Part shown: positions 36,945 through 49,600 of the stretch, piece by piece
How positions within the stretch are numbered: position 1 is the stretch's first letter
Layout of the letters: every line of letters starts with the position of its first letter
Assembly (NCBI GenBank): GCA_025345505.1
Contig: JANVCC010000049.1
Location: forward strand, 7,097,568-7,161,567
From: Todiramphus chloris collaris
Lineage: Eukaryota; Chordata; Aves; Coraciiformes; Alcedinidae
Length of the DNA stretch: 64,000 bases
Direction: 5' to 3'
Made by a program: the position numbers and the translations under genes
The notes under the pieces: model-generated
Databases searched by the model: none
Told to the model about the DNA's origin: nothing
What the model saw: only the letters and a program-made list of their open reading frames with translations

Positions 36945-38120
36945 ACTGACCATGAGGTCCCGAAGGAAAGGCAGGTCCTGCTTGATGAACCTGACCTATG
37001 ACAAAATCACCTGCCTAGTGGGTGAGGAAAAGACTGGGTGTTGTTTTACAGAAGTCTGGTAGATCAAAGACTGGTCAGATGGTCAGGCCCAGAGAGTGGT
37101 GGTGAACAGTTAAATCCAGCTGGCAGCTGCTCACAAGTGGTGTTCCTTGGGGCTCAATATTGGGACCACTTCTGTTTAATGTCTTTATCAATGATCTTGA
37201 TGAGGAGATTGAGAGCACCCTGAGTAAGTTTGCAGATGACACCAAGTCAGTTGGGAGTGTTGATCTACTTTGAGGGTAGGAAGGCTCTTCAGAGGGTCCT
37301 GGACAGACTGGATTGATGCACCAAGATCAACTGTATGAGCTTCAAAAAGGCCGAGTGCCAAGCCCTGCACTTGGGCCCCAACAACCCCATGAAACGCTAC
37401 AGGCCTGGGGAGGAGTGGCTGGGAAGCTGCTTGGCAGAAATGGACCTGTGGCTGTTGATAGACAGCTGTCTGAACATGAGCCAGCAGTGCGCCCGGGTGG
37501 CCAAGAAGGCCAATGGCATTCTGGCTTGTATCAGAAATAGTGTGGCCAGCAGGACCAGGGAGGTGACTGTCCCTCTGTACTCAGTACCCGTGAGGCCACA
37601 CACCAAGTACTGTGTTCAGTTTTGGGCATCTCAATAGAAGGAAGACACTGAAGTGCTGGAGCAGTTCCAGAGAAGAGCAATTAAGCTGGTGAAGGGCCTG
37701 GAGAACAAGGCTTATGAGGAGCAGCTGAGGGAACTGGGTCTATTTAGTCTGAAGAAAAGGAGGCTGAGGGGAGACCTTATCATTCTCAACAACTACCTGA
37801 AAGCATGCTGTAGAGAGGTAGGACACTGTTCCCTTCTCACAAGTAACAAGAGATAGAACAAGAGGGAATGGCCTCAGGCTGCACTAGGGGAGGTTTAAAC
37901 TGGACATGAGGAAAAATTTTTTCACTGAAAGGGTTGGCAGACATTGGAACAGGCTCCCAGGGAGGTGGTTCAGTCACTGTTCCTGGATGTGTTTAAAAGC
38001 CATCTAGATGTGGTGCTTGGGGATTTGGCTGAGTGGTGGACTTGGTAGAATAGGGTTAATAGGTGAACTGAATGATCTTACGGGTCTTTTCCAACCCAGA
38101 TGTTTCCATGATTCTGTGAT
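36945..38120 (+). mobile_element. CR1 LINE 3' portion with internal deletion, plus strand
   Basis: The longest CR1 copy here. It contains the reverse transcriptase region ([21 protein letters not shown] at about 37180-37245, with the FADD catalytic motif visible), then [19 protein letters not shown], and the carboxy terminus ([35 protein letters not shown]). The 3' UTR and 'attctgtgat' end follow. About 130 bases of consensus are missing near 37050, the segment encoding the DFSKAFDTVSH motif. Stops and frameshifts (e.g. near 37270 and 37637) break the frame. It is 5'-truncated and dead, and of a different CR1 subfamily from the 19.0-kb copy. Confidence 0.93.
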
Positions 38121-41100
38121 ATTCCTCCCCCAGTAAAAGCCAAAAAAGCTTAAATAGAACATGTTACTGAGGTCACTGCATTTCCTGGGAGTTCTATGAA
38201 CCAGGTAGATGTGAATTTCTCTTCTACATAGATATAACTCTTAAGAGAAATCTCACTGGCATGTATACCTAACTGTTGTGAGATCTGGGGGGCGTGATGG
38301 GACACCCATGGAGGAGGATGCACAGGTGATGGATGTACTTTGAAGTATCACAAAGCTCTAGTAAGAAACAGACATTTTCCTGCTTTAATGGTAACATAAG
38401 CATATATGTTTGGTTAAATGATTTGGCCAATTGTTGCTCAGTAAGACTGATATACGTATCCATGTACTTATGGCGACTACTGTTGGTTAAAATTTTCTAA
38501 TTAAGTGGAAGAATGTGATGGATCTCACACCAGGCTAAATGCTCTCAAAATGCATCGGTGTTAATTTCTTTTAGTAGTAACAGAAATCTGTGTGTCCCGT
38601 TTTGTGAATCCTCCTTTTGTAGCTTTGGGTTCTCAAGGCTTCAGGAATATTGTCATCTTATGTGAAACAGAATAAATTGCCGGTGATTGAGATTTTCTCA
38701 CACTAACCCAACAGCTTTTGGGTAGGTAGCAGAACGCGTTTCTTTTTTGTGTAGTTCATCTTTAGATGGCTTCAATGTTTGAACTGTGTTTTGCACTATT
38801 GCAGAAATGCACATACAAGGAAACCTTGCCAGAAATGGTGGTGAGTCTGCTTGGGGTTTAGACTGATGCCTTAGTCCCTAAAAGGGGCTGCATCGAGGAC
38901 AGTTAGATGCCCCAATTTAAATATAAGCATAATCTTTTTGCAATAGATAATATTTGACAGCTCATTGCTAGTCTAGTCAGCCAGGATGTACATACGTGAA
39001 ATTCATATTCTCAAATAAACACACATCCCAGTAAAACTGAATAAATAAACCAAGCTTCCTTTTGGATCAGTGCCTTCGAGGCCACGTTTATGTAACAATG
39101 TCCAGCCCTCGCTTGCATTCGCACTGACTGTAGCTCTCCGTTGAACAGTGAAAATTCATGTGGAGAAAATCGGTAAGAACAACTGTAAGAAAGTCCTTTG
39201 CCATTTGTGTCGCATGCTAATGTGTAAAAATTGTGATTAGAAATAATTAGGGGAGAATGTCTGCTGATGTGATAGCTATAATTTTTGTGTATGTATTGCT
39301 ACTTAATTAGCAAATCCGCTGCTGGTGTGTTTGCAACTGGATCACACAGAAGTGCTGCTGCTTTGTGAGCAGGTGGTTAATAATCCTGGGGGGTTTCCAG
39401 CATTAACTTTGTGCTCGTTTCAGCTTCTATAAAAGTTGAGCTGGTCCATGCCTTCTTGATCTCTAAGCTTGGAGGTGCCACGTTGCACCCTTCTGTTCTT
39501 AACTTTGGAAGAGCAGGATTCTGTTTGCCTTTTGGTGTGGAATCTGTGATATTACTTGTGTGGTAAGGTATTGACTTAGTGTAGGATAACATCTAGGTCC
39601 TAGTGGCTTTAACTGCATGGAAGGAAGGAGAAAGGTCTTCTGGATCATGAGCAGAGTGGTTTTTTTCAAAGACACTATTCTGTAGCGCAGTAGATGTTAA
39701 AAACAAGACACTGAGATTTAGTTTATTCCATAGTAGTCCGTAGCATAACTGAGTTCAGCCAATTAGAGCTGATTTCTTAAAAGCTTTTCCATCTTACTTT
39801 GCTTTCAGTGGGACATTTTCAAGCAGATAATTTTATTTGCTTACGTGTCAGTCCTTAAAATTTCTACCCAGCAAGTACTCATGTGTTTGAAGCCAAATTT
39901 TGTTGCTCTTTCCTTCTTCTGTGAGAGTAGTTTTAGGATAACTGATGGAACTGCTTGTAAACCAAAGACCTAGTCAACATGATTGGAACCCTGATATGAG
40001 TCTGAATACCCACAGCCATATCTGCTCTAAGGGAATATTGAAGATGTGCTGCCAGATGTCACAGCAAAAGGGAAACACTAAAACACACTTTGGGAAACCA
40101 TGAAGCCATGATATTAACTGAGAACTGAAATGTAAATAGCCTTGCATTGCAGTTAATCAAAAAGAGAGCATAACTTCCTTGTTCAGGACAGCCTGCTGAC
40201 TTGAAGAGCAAACTGTACTTGCTAGGAAATTACTACCTTAAGGCAGGGTGTGCATCCAGCCCCTTGTTCAGTTCACTTAACACATGCACCTTACAAGAGA
40301 GAACTCTTGGAGGCCTTAGCTGAGGTCAAGGCTGCATTGAAGTAGGTGGTACCCAAATGCAGTAAGGTAAGAGACGCTCCTCGCCTTAAAAAGGTAAATT
40401 TAAACAGATAGGATAGAAGATGGGGAGGGGGGAGAATAAGAAAAAAGGCCAAGTGATCTGTAGCTGATGGCAGCACTTGGTGGTAGGTTGCAGCAGATCT
40501 GGTGTTGGCTGTTAAATGTGAGGATCTAGAACTGCCAAGGGAGATGATTAGCTGCCGATTGCTGGGCACTGGGAGGGTATCAGTTCATGTACCCTCAGTG
40601 CTTGTAACTCTCCCCTGGTGCTTGCTGCTGCTACAGAATGGACTAGAGTGAACCCTAGCCCTGACAGAGGATTTAAGTTTTTATCTGCTGGCTCTCAGTC
40701 CAGTGTCTTCTCCACTGAACTGCCCTGACTCAGATGTATTTGTTGGACAGTTAGTCAGGCTTGTGATGCTGCTTTTTGATGTGAAGGGGGGCACTTTGAT
40801 ATAGATACAATTTTTTAAAATGGGCTAGTTAAATGGACATTTATAATGCAGGTGAAGCCACTTTTAACTTGCAAAAATCCAAGAAACTAATGAGAAAATA
40901 TTTTGACATGAAGAATTTTTTTGGTAACTGTAATAAGTGATTTGCTTCATTTTGTTCCACTGAGATGCCATTAAACTCAGCACGCTTTCAAAAGCTACTT
41001 ATGTAACAGGCAATCACATATATGTTTTTAATCCCCTTTAAACTTCATACACCTTTAAAATGTTTGAAGGAGCAAAACATCTCTGTAGGGAGTTTTTCCC

Positions 41101-43287
41101 AAAGACAACTTGGCATCCAACCTTCCCATCAAATAAGTGATGTTTGAGTACTAGCATCTTACTTGTCTCTTGGAAGTTCTCCATCCAAAGCCAAAACTGA
41201 TCAGAGAGCCCAATGATAGAATTACTTCTGTGGTTCTCTTATAAAACTGTTACAGTAGCTTCTGTCTCAGGACATAAGGGACACATTTGCTTGCTTCACT
41301 TATGCAAAGGGTAAGTTGTTGGTGTTTTTTGGTAAAAAATATAAACAAGACAAAAACGAAGCAAGGAAACATATAATATATGAGTCCTGCTGTCATGCCA
41401 TGTTTTCCTTTTTAGAAATCCTTTTGTTTTCCTTTCTAGTATCCATGCAATGAAGTGTAGCCGTGGTGTAGGTGTGTTCACTGGAAATGCAGAAGCAGTA
41501 AAAGACAATTTTAAGTTCAAATTGTGCTTAAAAAGTTTCATGAGACACAGTAGGCACTGTGCAGACACATAAATTAATATTAAAGCAACCTATCCTGTTT
41601 TCTCAGCTTAATCTAGAAATGGAGTGTGCTTAATAATGAATTGTCCAACTGCCCAGGCAAGCAGTCATACAAAACCAGAAGTATTTGATTTGTCTATGGC
41701 TCTGAATTTTTAATGAAAACTCAAGTCAGTCTCCTCTGTGGCGCGTACTGCCTGAGGACTTGTATTGGAATGATATTTTTCACCGAGTTTCATACTTGTG
41801 TGGAGGAGAATGCTATGAATACCTCATGATTAAGTCACTTTGTATCTTGCCATACAAGACGGTAAGAGTATAAATTATTCAAGCTTAGTGGGTGTTAAGA
41901 GACTTCTGCATCAGTTGTGCTCTGAATATAGAAACTGGGAGGCTTATTCGGCAAAGAAAGATATTTGAAACAGCTATTGGTAACTTTGAGAAATCTTGTT
42001 TATAAAAAGAATGAGAGGGTGTGACTACTCAAAAAAAAAAAAAAAAAACCAAACCCCAAACTGATCGAGCACGTGGTTTTTAACAAAAGTCAATTGCTTT
42101 GTGCAGCTCTTTGCTACCGGTGACAAAATCCTAATGTTAAATCAGAATTTTGGGTTTGCCTCAGTTCTTTGAACGCATTTTGGGCAAAAGTATTTATAGT
42201 TATAAACCAGAACCAGATCATGTCAATTCTCCTTGGTGTCATCATTATTTTTTTGTGTGTCAAGGAGCTGCACTGGAGATTAAGGCACACTCTACTGGTG
42301 TAGAGAAGTCCAGTCCAGCATATGTGCAGACGATGAAACAAAGCTGATCCAAATCAAGTGAATGTAATTTTGGCAGTGAAATGCCTATAAGGTCTTTTAG
42401 TACCTCCACATCTGTGATGAAGAAATAATTGTGTTAAACATGGAAGGAAAAAAAAAAAGGCCACTCAAGATGAACTTGTGAAAATACTTTCTGTTAGATT
42501 TTAACTTCTAGCAAGAGAGTTGCACTTGGGAAGGAGCTGTGACATTAATTTCTTATGCAGCACTGAAGGGTTTAGAAACTCACAAACTGTGCTGCCACTG
42601 TCTGGGAGATGTTGCTGCCATGTCAAGCTTGTTAAGCTGCAGAGCAGTGGGCTGGGGGAGCAAGGATGGACCTGGATCATGGGGAAGTTGCCGTGGCCCT
42701 TCTTCCTGCCACTTGGGCTGGGATGGGATAGGGCCAGGCAGCCTGACTGCACTGCCTTCTGTGCTGCCCACAGGCAGGAGCTGCTGGAGCATCATCCTGT
42801 TGACAGGGCTCAGCAAGGTGATATTTCTTCTTTGTGTTGTCCAGCAGCAAATGTAAGGTTGTAATTGGTCCTTGGTGCCTGCTTACACTTTGATTCTTTG
42901 CACAAAACCTATTTGTTGTACGGCTGTAAAGTAGAAGCAGAATAAAACTCAAGATTTCCTGCATGTGACTACTTCTGTTTCTCAGCATAAGTCAGTGAAG
43001 AGTTCCCTTCCCAAAACAATGCCGGTGCTCTCCTTACTCATTGGATTCCACCTACCTCGAGTGCTGCATGAGATGAGTGGATTTTGTAAAAGTGACCAGT
43101 GGATTTTGTATCAGGCCCTCTACGCTCTGAGGATGGTGGTGATATTGTATTGTACACCCATAAAATATTAGTGAAACCCCATCCAAGCTTTATTGAGGAG
43201 GATTGTAGCTGAGCATGGAGGCATGAATGAAGTTTTGCTGGTTTGCAGGTTTCATCTGTTGTGTTTCAAGCCAGCATTATAATGTGT
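38121..43287. other. Intron DNA, no gene seen
   Basis: No exon, RNA gene or known repeat family recognised, apart from the A-rich tract listed. The frame at 42520-42864 crosses a modestly GC-rich patch and resembles nothing known. Confidence 0.55.
42031..42060. repeat. A18 run followed by CCAAACCCCAAA
   Basis: A typical A/C tract with a pure A start. It could be the tail of an unrecognised retro-inserted sequence to its left, but I see no flanking duplication. Confidence 0.85.
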
Positions 43288-43690
43288 ATCATAAAATTAT
43301 AGAACAGTTGGAAGAGGGACCTCTAGAGATCATTGAATCCAATCCCCTGCCAAAGCAGGATCACCTAGGACAGGTCACTCGGGATTGCATCCAGGTGGGT
43401 TAAAAGTCTACAGAGAAGGAGACTCCACAACCCCTCTGGGCAGCCTGTTCCAGGCTCCATCACCCTCTCAGTAAAGGGGTTTCTCCTCATGTTGAGATGG
43501 AACTTCCTGTGTTCTAGCTTATACTCATTATTCCTTGTCCTATTACTGGGCACCACAGAAAAGAGCCTGGCCCCTTCCACTTGAAACCCACCTCTCAGAT
43601 ATTTATAGACAGTAATAAGATCCCCTCTCAGCCTTCTCATCAAAAACCTAAACAGCCCCATTTCTCTCAGCCTTTCTTCACAGGAGAGAA
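43288..43690 (-). mobile_element. CR1 LINE 3' fragment, minus strand
   Basis: Starts with a decayed reverse-complement tail ('atcataaaattatagaac'). The 3' UTR and ORF2 carboxy-terminal region follow in reverse: a minus-strand frame at 43365-43730 still reads CEERLREMGLFRFLMRRLRGDL and the NMRRNPFTERV segment. 5'-truncated and diverged; not functional. Confidence 0.92.
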
Positions 43691-46600
43691 ATATCATAGA
43701 TACACGTATCTTCATAGATCTATTATACACTCAAGGTCATATGCCTATAATCATTGCTAAGAAATTTTAGGTCTCATACTTCATAGTTAAAAAAAAAAAC
43801 CCAAAAACAAACATTAAAACAATAGCAGAAAAAAAGGACACAATAAAAAAGTCTTCTGAAGGAGTCTTGCTGTAGAAAGGTCCATCTAAGAAGCAACTCC
43901 TGCTTGTGGTTTTCCAGCAAGGACCTTTCTCCTTTCTGTGAGGAAATTGTGTATGTACTTCATCAAGCCTGGTCTGTGGAAACTGAAGGGGGACTGCTGA
44001 TTTACATTTAATATGTCTAAATAAAGTAAACTTTATAAACTAGCAAAGTTTTATGTAGACTGTCCCTGTTTCTCTTAACTGTAAAATGATTTACCATTTA
44101 CCTTCTGATACTTAATGTGTTTTTCCCTTTCCAAGGCATTATAGAATAACTGCGTGATTGCATCAGGCACTTCAATCCCGTTGGTGGGATCTCATCATTG
44201 TCCTTGTTTTCAAGCCAGCTCCATAATTGTTAGTTGAAGGTGGCATCCCTCTCCTGCATGTGTGTGCTTTTTTCCTGTTCGCTTGGAAAATAACATCAAG
44301 ATATGTGAGGTTTGATTGCTTCGGGTGTTATGCTCAGATCGTACTTCGATTAGAGAATTGTAAATGCAAATTGAGGGTAGCTATTGCTGAGTGCAGAACG
44401 CTGCTCTGTCCTCTTGGTACATGAGGATTTCATTTGGGGCTTCAGTAGAAGGATATTGGATTGGGCCGTTTGTTGCAAGACGCAGGTTTCACAGAAGGAT
44501 AAGAGTAGAAGGATATTAAATTTTACTGTTACTGTGACATGAACAAACTTCTTCAGCCTCCATTTAATGGTTTCCAGTTTTATGAGAATTTCTGTTTGGA
44601 TCGGTGCCTTTCTTGCGTTTGTGTCTCTGAATTCATATCTCTTCTCTATTTTTTTTAGTACCACATTTGCACGGCTGCTGTTGAGTCCATAAAGAAGTTA
44701 AGTGTCCATGGAGAGGCTGATTTATTTTTTTAGTGTAAGACTAGTTTCTTTTCTAGGCTGGTCTCTACGGTCACCTGTCTGGTCTGGCTTTTCACTCATG
44801 TTGTCAAAGCTATACAACTTACCTATTTGTTTCACATTTACTCTTCTCAGTCCTCTGGGGTTAGTTTTCATATGCAGTTTATCTCTTTTGCATATGCTGA
44901 CTGTATAAGCTGTACATAGCCAGGGTAATGCAGCAGTAAACAGATCCTGCAGATAATTAAAATGGATCCTTTTAATTAATCTTGCATTGCAATGTGTGTG
45001 CTTAAAAATAAAAAGGTCATACAGTTTTAGTTAATTGTGCTGCTTTTGGCACTGCCTGCTGTAAACTGTTGCTTTTTCTTCATCTGAATGGCCTCTTGTC
45101 CCCTTTCCTGCCATTTACAGCAAGCATCTGCCTCCTATGCTCTTGGTTTATGGTGGTGAGACCAGGATGACCTGCCCCTCATATGCCCACCTTTGTTCCC
45201 ATGGGTGTTATTGGTACCTGTTTGTGAAAATTCATAATAATTTTTTTGATGGTTTAGGATTTTGTTTGGTTGGGGGTTTTTTTTCCCCCTCTCTCCTCCT
45301 CTTGTTTGCTCATTTACTTCTGCTGAGCTGCTGGTGATGCAAGTCAGTGAAACCTCCTTTTTCAGATGGCCTCCTTTGAAGGGTCGTGGCATGATCAAGA
45401 ATTTGTGAGGATGAAATGCTCTCTTGTTTACTTTGTATGGCCTTGGACAAAAAGCATCAGAAATGAGGAGCATGTTATGCACGTGAACGTTGCAGTGGGG
45501 CTGGAGGACCATCAGGGTGTTGCGTAGCTGTCAGGGTTGTCAAGTTGTGGCCATGGGAGCACACACCCTTTTCCTCCCATCTCTTCATCTCCCTGTGGGA
45601 TGAAGAAGAAATCGGTGTTCTTTAGAAGGCTCTTTCCTGACATCCTGTGTGTATTTTAATTCCTGCTGTGGAAGGGTAAGAGAGTTGTGGGGAGCCTTGC
45701 AGAGCTCAGAATCTGTTGTCCTCAGGTGCTTCCAGCACAACAGTTGCACCTCAGTGCTGCCTCTTCCAGCTTTATCTCCAGAAACAGGAATTATGCCCGT
45801 GAACACCAGCATCTTACTCCTGCCTACTACAGAGTCTTCACCAGAGGATTGCATTTTCCTTGGTGCAAACAATTAACGGGCACATTTGTTTCCATTTCAG
45901 GAGGGGTAGGATGCCTTCCTCTTACTTGGGCATTTTGTGGTTTTGATCCTTTCCTCAGATGCTGAGGGTTGAAGTTGGGGATGTGCACCTACGTAGTCTT
46001 GTTTTAAAACCTGTTTGTGCATTTTGTGAAACACAGCTTTGAAAACATAGAAGGAAAACTGACACACCAGGGATCACTTTGAACAGTGGTTCTTCAGGTA
46101 GTGGCTTGAATTATCCCACTAATAAATGTTACTGCTTGATTAATTTTAGCTGGGGGAAAGAAATTGAGTCCTCCCCATTTTAGATGTTGCATCGAGGCAG
46201 AGCTGCATTCATGTTAGGTGAATGAGATGCCAGGGCAGGTAGCGGGGTGGTCCTGGAGCATCCCTTAATGGAGTCTCTTGGTGTGACCCCTCAAAGTGCC
46301 CAGCTTGGCTGGAGAGACCAAGGGAGGGATGCTTGGATGGGTGAGACACGTGGCAGAAAGGGACAGTGGGGCAGAGAGTTTGCAGTCTGCCTGTCTGGAA
46401 AGTCAGCTGAGTGTCATGTTCTCTCTGGGGTCAGTTGATGGGCAGGAGCTGTGCACGTAGCTGGGATGAGCAACCTGGCATTTTGGCACCATTTGACCTC
46501 TACACACCTACAAAGTTATGAATTCCAGTGCAGTTTGCACTTGCAGCCTCAGAGCAATTACAACGGCACGTATCAACACTCTTGGATGTGGGTGCTCCAG

Positions 46601-49600
46601 GACTCATTTTCTGAGAATTTGGCACCTACTTATTGATTGGTTTTGAATTACACGTCCCCTTTGTGAAGAATTTTTCAGACAACTGCTCTCCTCAAGGGCC
46701 TGAGATCCCTCGCCTTGCACACCAGTTCTCAGAACTGTCTTTTACTGCTGAGATACAAGTATTTTGGGGTAGTCATTTTCCATCAAGTCTTTTGTTGCCG
46801 CTTGCTGCACCAGAGAGTTGTATCTTACTGATATCTTTCCCCTAATGAACATCTCGATGAGTGAAAGCGTAATTTAGCAGACATCTGCCAGCTCACAAAA
46901 AAGCGCTATTTACAAGTAAAGTTATTTGTTGACATGGTAATTTTGCAGTATAATGTATACTGCAGCCTCAAAGAGCTGTGAGCTATCACACGTTTAAAAA
47001 TAGAAAGCCAGAGAATGTATGGATTGCTGTGGGAAATGCTCTTGAAATCAGTTATTTGACATTGAAAATGAAATTAAAATAGGTATTTTTTATTTTTTTT
47101 TTAAGAAGTCTAGAGACTGCAGTAAAGCTACGGAAGAATGTCACATGGAGAGGGTGGGGTCATCTTCTTACATCAGCTTTGTCTGGGACAGCAGGAGGAA
47201 GACCTAGGAAAGCTTTTTCCTTAGGGGTTGTGGGTGGTGGTATTTCATGTGAAAATTACTTTTTTTCCTATTGTACCTCTTTTACTTTTCAGACACCCTT
47301 AAAATACATGGATTTTCTGTATTCATTCCCATCGGCCTTCTGCATTACTTCTGTCTGGCCAAATGTAGCTGTTTCATTTTTCAAGTCTTTACTACCTCTT
47401 TTTCCTGAAGGCACCTTGGTGTCTGTTCTCACTTGCAGTAGATTGCCATGTTCCTCAGTTTGTGGAGTTTTGGGAAACCTTGCTGCTTTTCCAAGATTCA
47501 GGGGCAGTCTGAGGACATCTGTAGAACACGGGATCTCAGAGTAGGTTTGACTGGAAACACCATACTCAGATGGAAGTTTTCTGTAACTGAGTGTATTCCG
47601 TAGGGATTGCATCATCTCTCTCCATCTCTAGCTTGTACAGTGAGTCCAGCCAGATTTTGGGATACGGGTGTCTGTTCTTAAGCTCCATATCTTAAGGCTA
47701 GTGGCAGCAAATGTCTATTTATCTACTAATTTGGTAGTGTAGTAGTTTACTTTTTCCAAAAAGCGTATTTTGGAGACCTCTCTCTGGGTTCATCCCTTTT
47801 GTTTGTAGATAGGGCTCCCGTTAGTCCTGTTTGTGCTGGCTGTGATTAAAAAAGTTATCTTAATTGATTACAGAACAGAGACAGTGCAGCCTGAGAGGGT
47901 AGTTCTGATGCTTGTGCTTTTAATAAGAGGCAGAAACAGTTTAGAAACTGCCGTCCCTTTAGTCCACAGGTGACAGGAGAAGTACAAGAGTGGGTATAGT
48001 ATGCCCATGGTTGCTCACATGAAATGCATGGCTGCAATGTCTGGTGAAGAAAGAGCTGTTATAGCTTAGTCCTGTGGTCAGGAAGCCATGCACTAGAGGT
48101 TCATTCAGTAGTAAATAAGGGTGCTGCATATGCAAATTAAGTGGGAAAAGTATGCTTTGAAACCTATCTTGTAAAACATCATTGTTTTACATCATTGTGC
48201 AGCCAAGATTCCTGTAAATGCCTGGCATATAATGTCAAGGCAAGACTACTGCATCTGAGGAGAAGGGAGCATTCCAGGTCCAGGCTGTGTCCCCAGTGGT
48301 GCCTTGTTTGTGTTTCTGCACCAGCCAACGCGGTCGCTTTGCCACACACACGTAGGTATATTGGTGGTCTTTTTGTTGGTCTAGGAGAAATGGGATGCAG
48401 TTGTGCTTAGAGAGTACCGTAACATAACATAAGTTTAGAGTCTGTACTGTTATCATGTAAGATTTCTTGTAAGACGTGAGGTAAATGAACTGGTGCAGCT
48501 CAGCCCCTTGATCCACAGTCTTCGTGCCCCTTTCTGCTGTGTGTTAACGTTACAGTAGAGTTATCACTTCATCCTGAACTTTTATTATGCTCCTGACAGG
48601 CAGTTTGCACAGGACAGAAAAATGTAGAAACCTTTTGGAGGAAGAAGAGTCTATCTACTGTAAAACTATTTAGACAAATAGTGCCTTCCCCCCCCTTTTT
48701 TTTTTCTTTCCCTTTTTTTGTTTTTCCTCTTCTCTAAGGCTTGGAGCTGCTATTTGGCAAGTAACCGGAGCAGTTTAACACTGTGTCAAGTGTTCTTGCA
48801 GCTCGAGTTCACTGGTAATGAAATGACCTTTTGTCAAGAGCCTGGAAAATGTGTTCAATAGATCAGGTAATAAAAAGATCAAAATTCACATGTATTGAGA
48901 TTTGAGTGCAGTTAATTTTGATGGTACCATATCTCTAAATGTATGTTGTTTATAGCATGATCGATCACAGGTGACATTTTTTTAGGTTTAATTTCTTTAG
49001 CCAATAACAGACATGCATATCCTATTTTCACTGCTCTGGGAGCAGGTGAACATAGATGAAGAAATGACTTCAGGGAGCTGCTGTGAGTAATCCAATTAAA
49101 ATTGATAACCAATGGTTTGTAGGTCCAATTAAGTGACATGTAAAATTCTTAGAGATTTTGAAAAGATATTTCTAGGTTGGCACCAGTAAGAGATTGAGTT
49201 TATAATGAAACTTCTCTCTCTTCTTTGTGTGCCTTTAGATGATGCATAAACTGAACAAATTAATTGCATGCTTGATAAAAGTAGGTTTTATTTATCCACT
49301 GAGAAAATAAACTGCTTGCAGGGAAAAAAATGTCATACATTCAAAGTTATTAATTGAACTTCCATGATGAGTTCTTGGTCTGTATCTTGCTCATGACAAG
49401 ATGTTTTCAAACATTCAGTAAGTAAAAGTTGAAGGGAATTGGCCATTTTTACTAAGTTTTTATTCTGCTGGTGAGATAGCTGCATATATGTTCTGTTAAG
49501 ATTACAATATTTTTATTTGTTGGAGGGTTTTTTTCTCTCTCTAATATTTGCTTATGGTGGAATTCTGCGTATGATTTCCTTCAAATTATTTTAAGAGACA

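Noticed and set aside
37335..37856. Two plus-strand frames that look like conserved proteins
   Set aside because: Both are fragments of CR1 ORF2 with frame breaks, not host genes.
43365..43730. 121-codon minus-strand frame
   Set aside because: CR1 ORF2 carboxy terminus and 3' UTR in a truncated copy.
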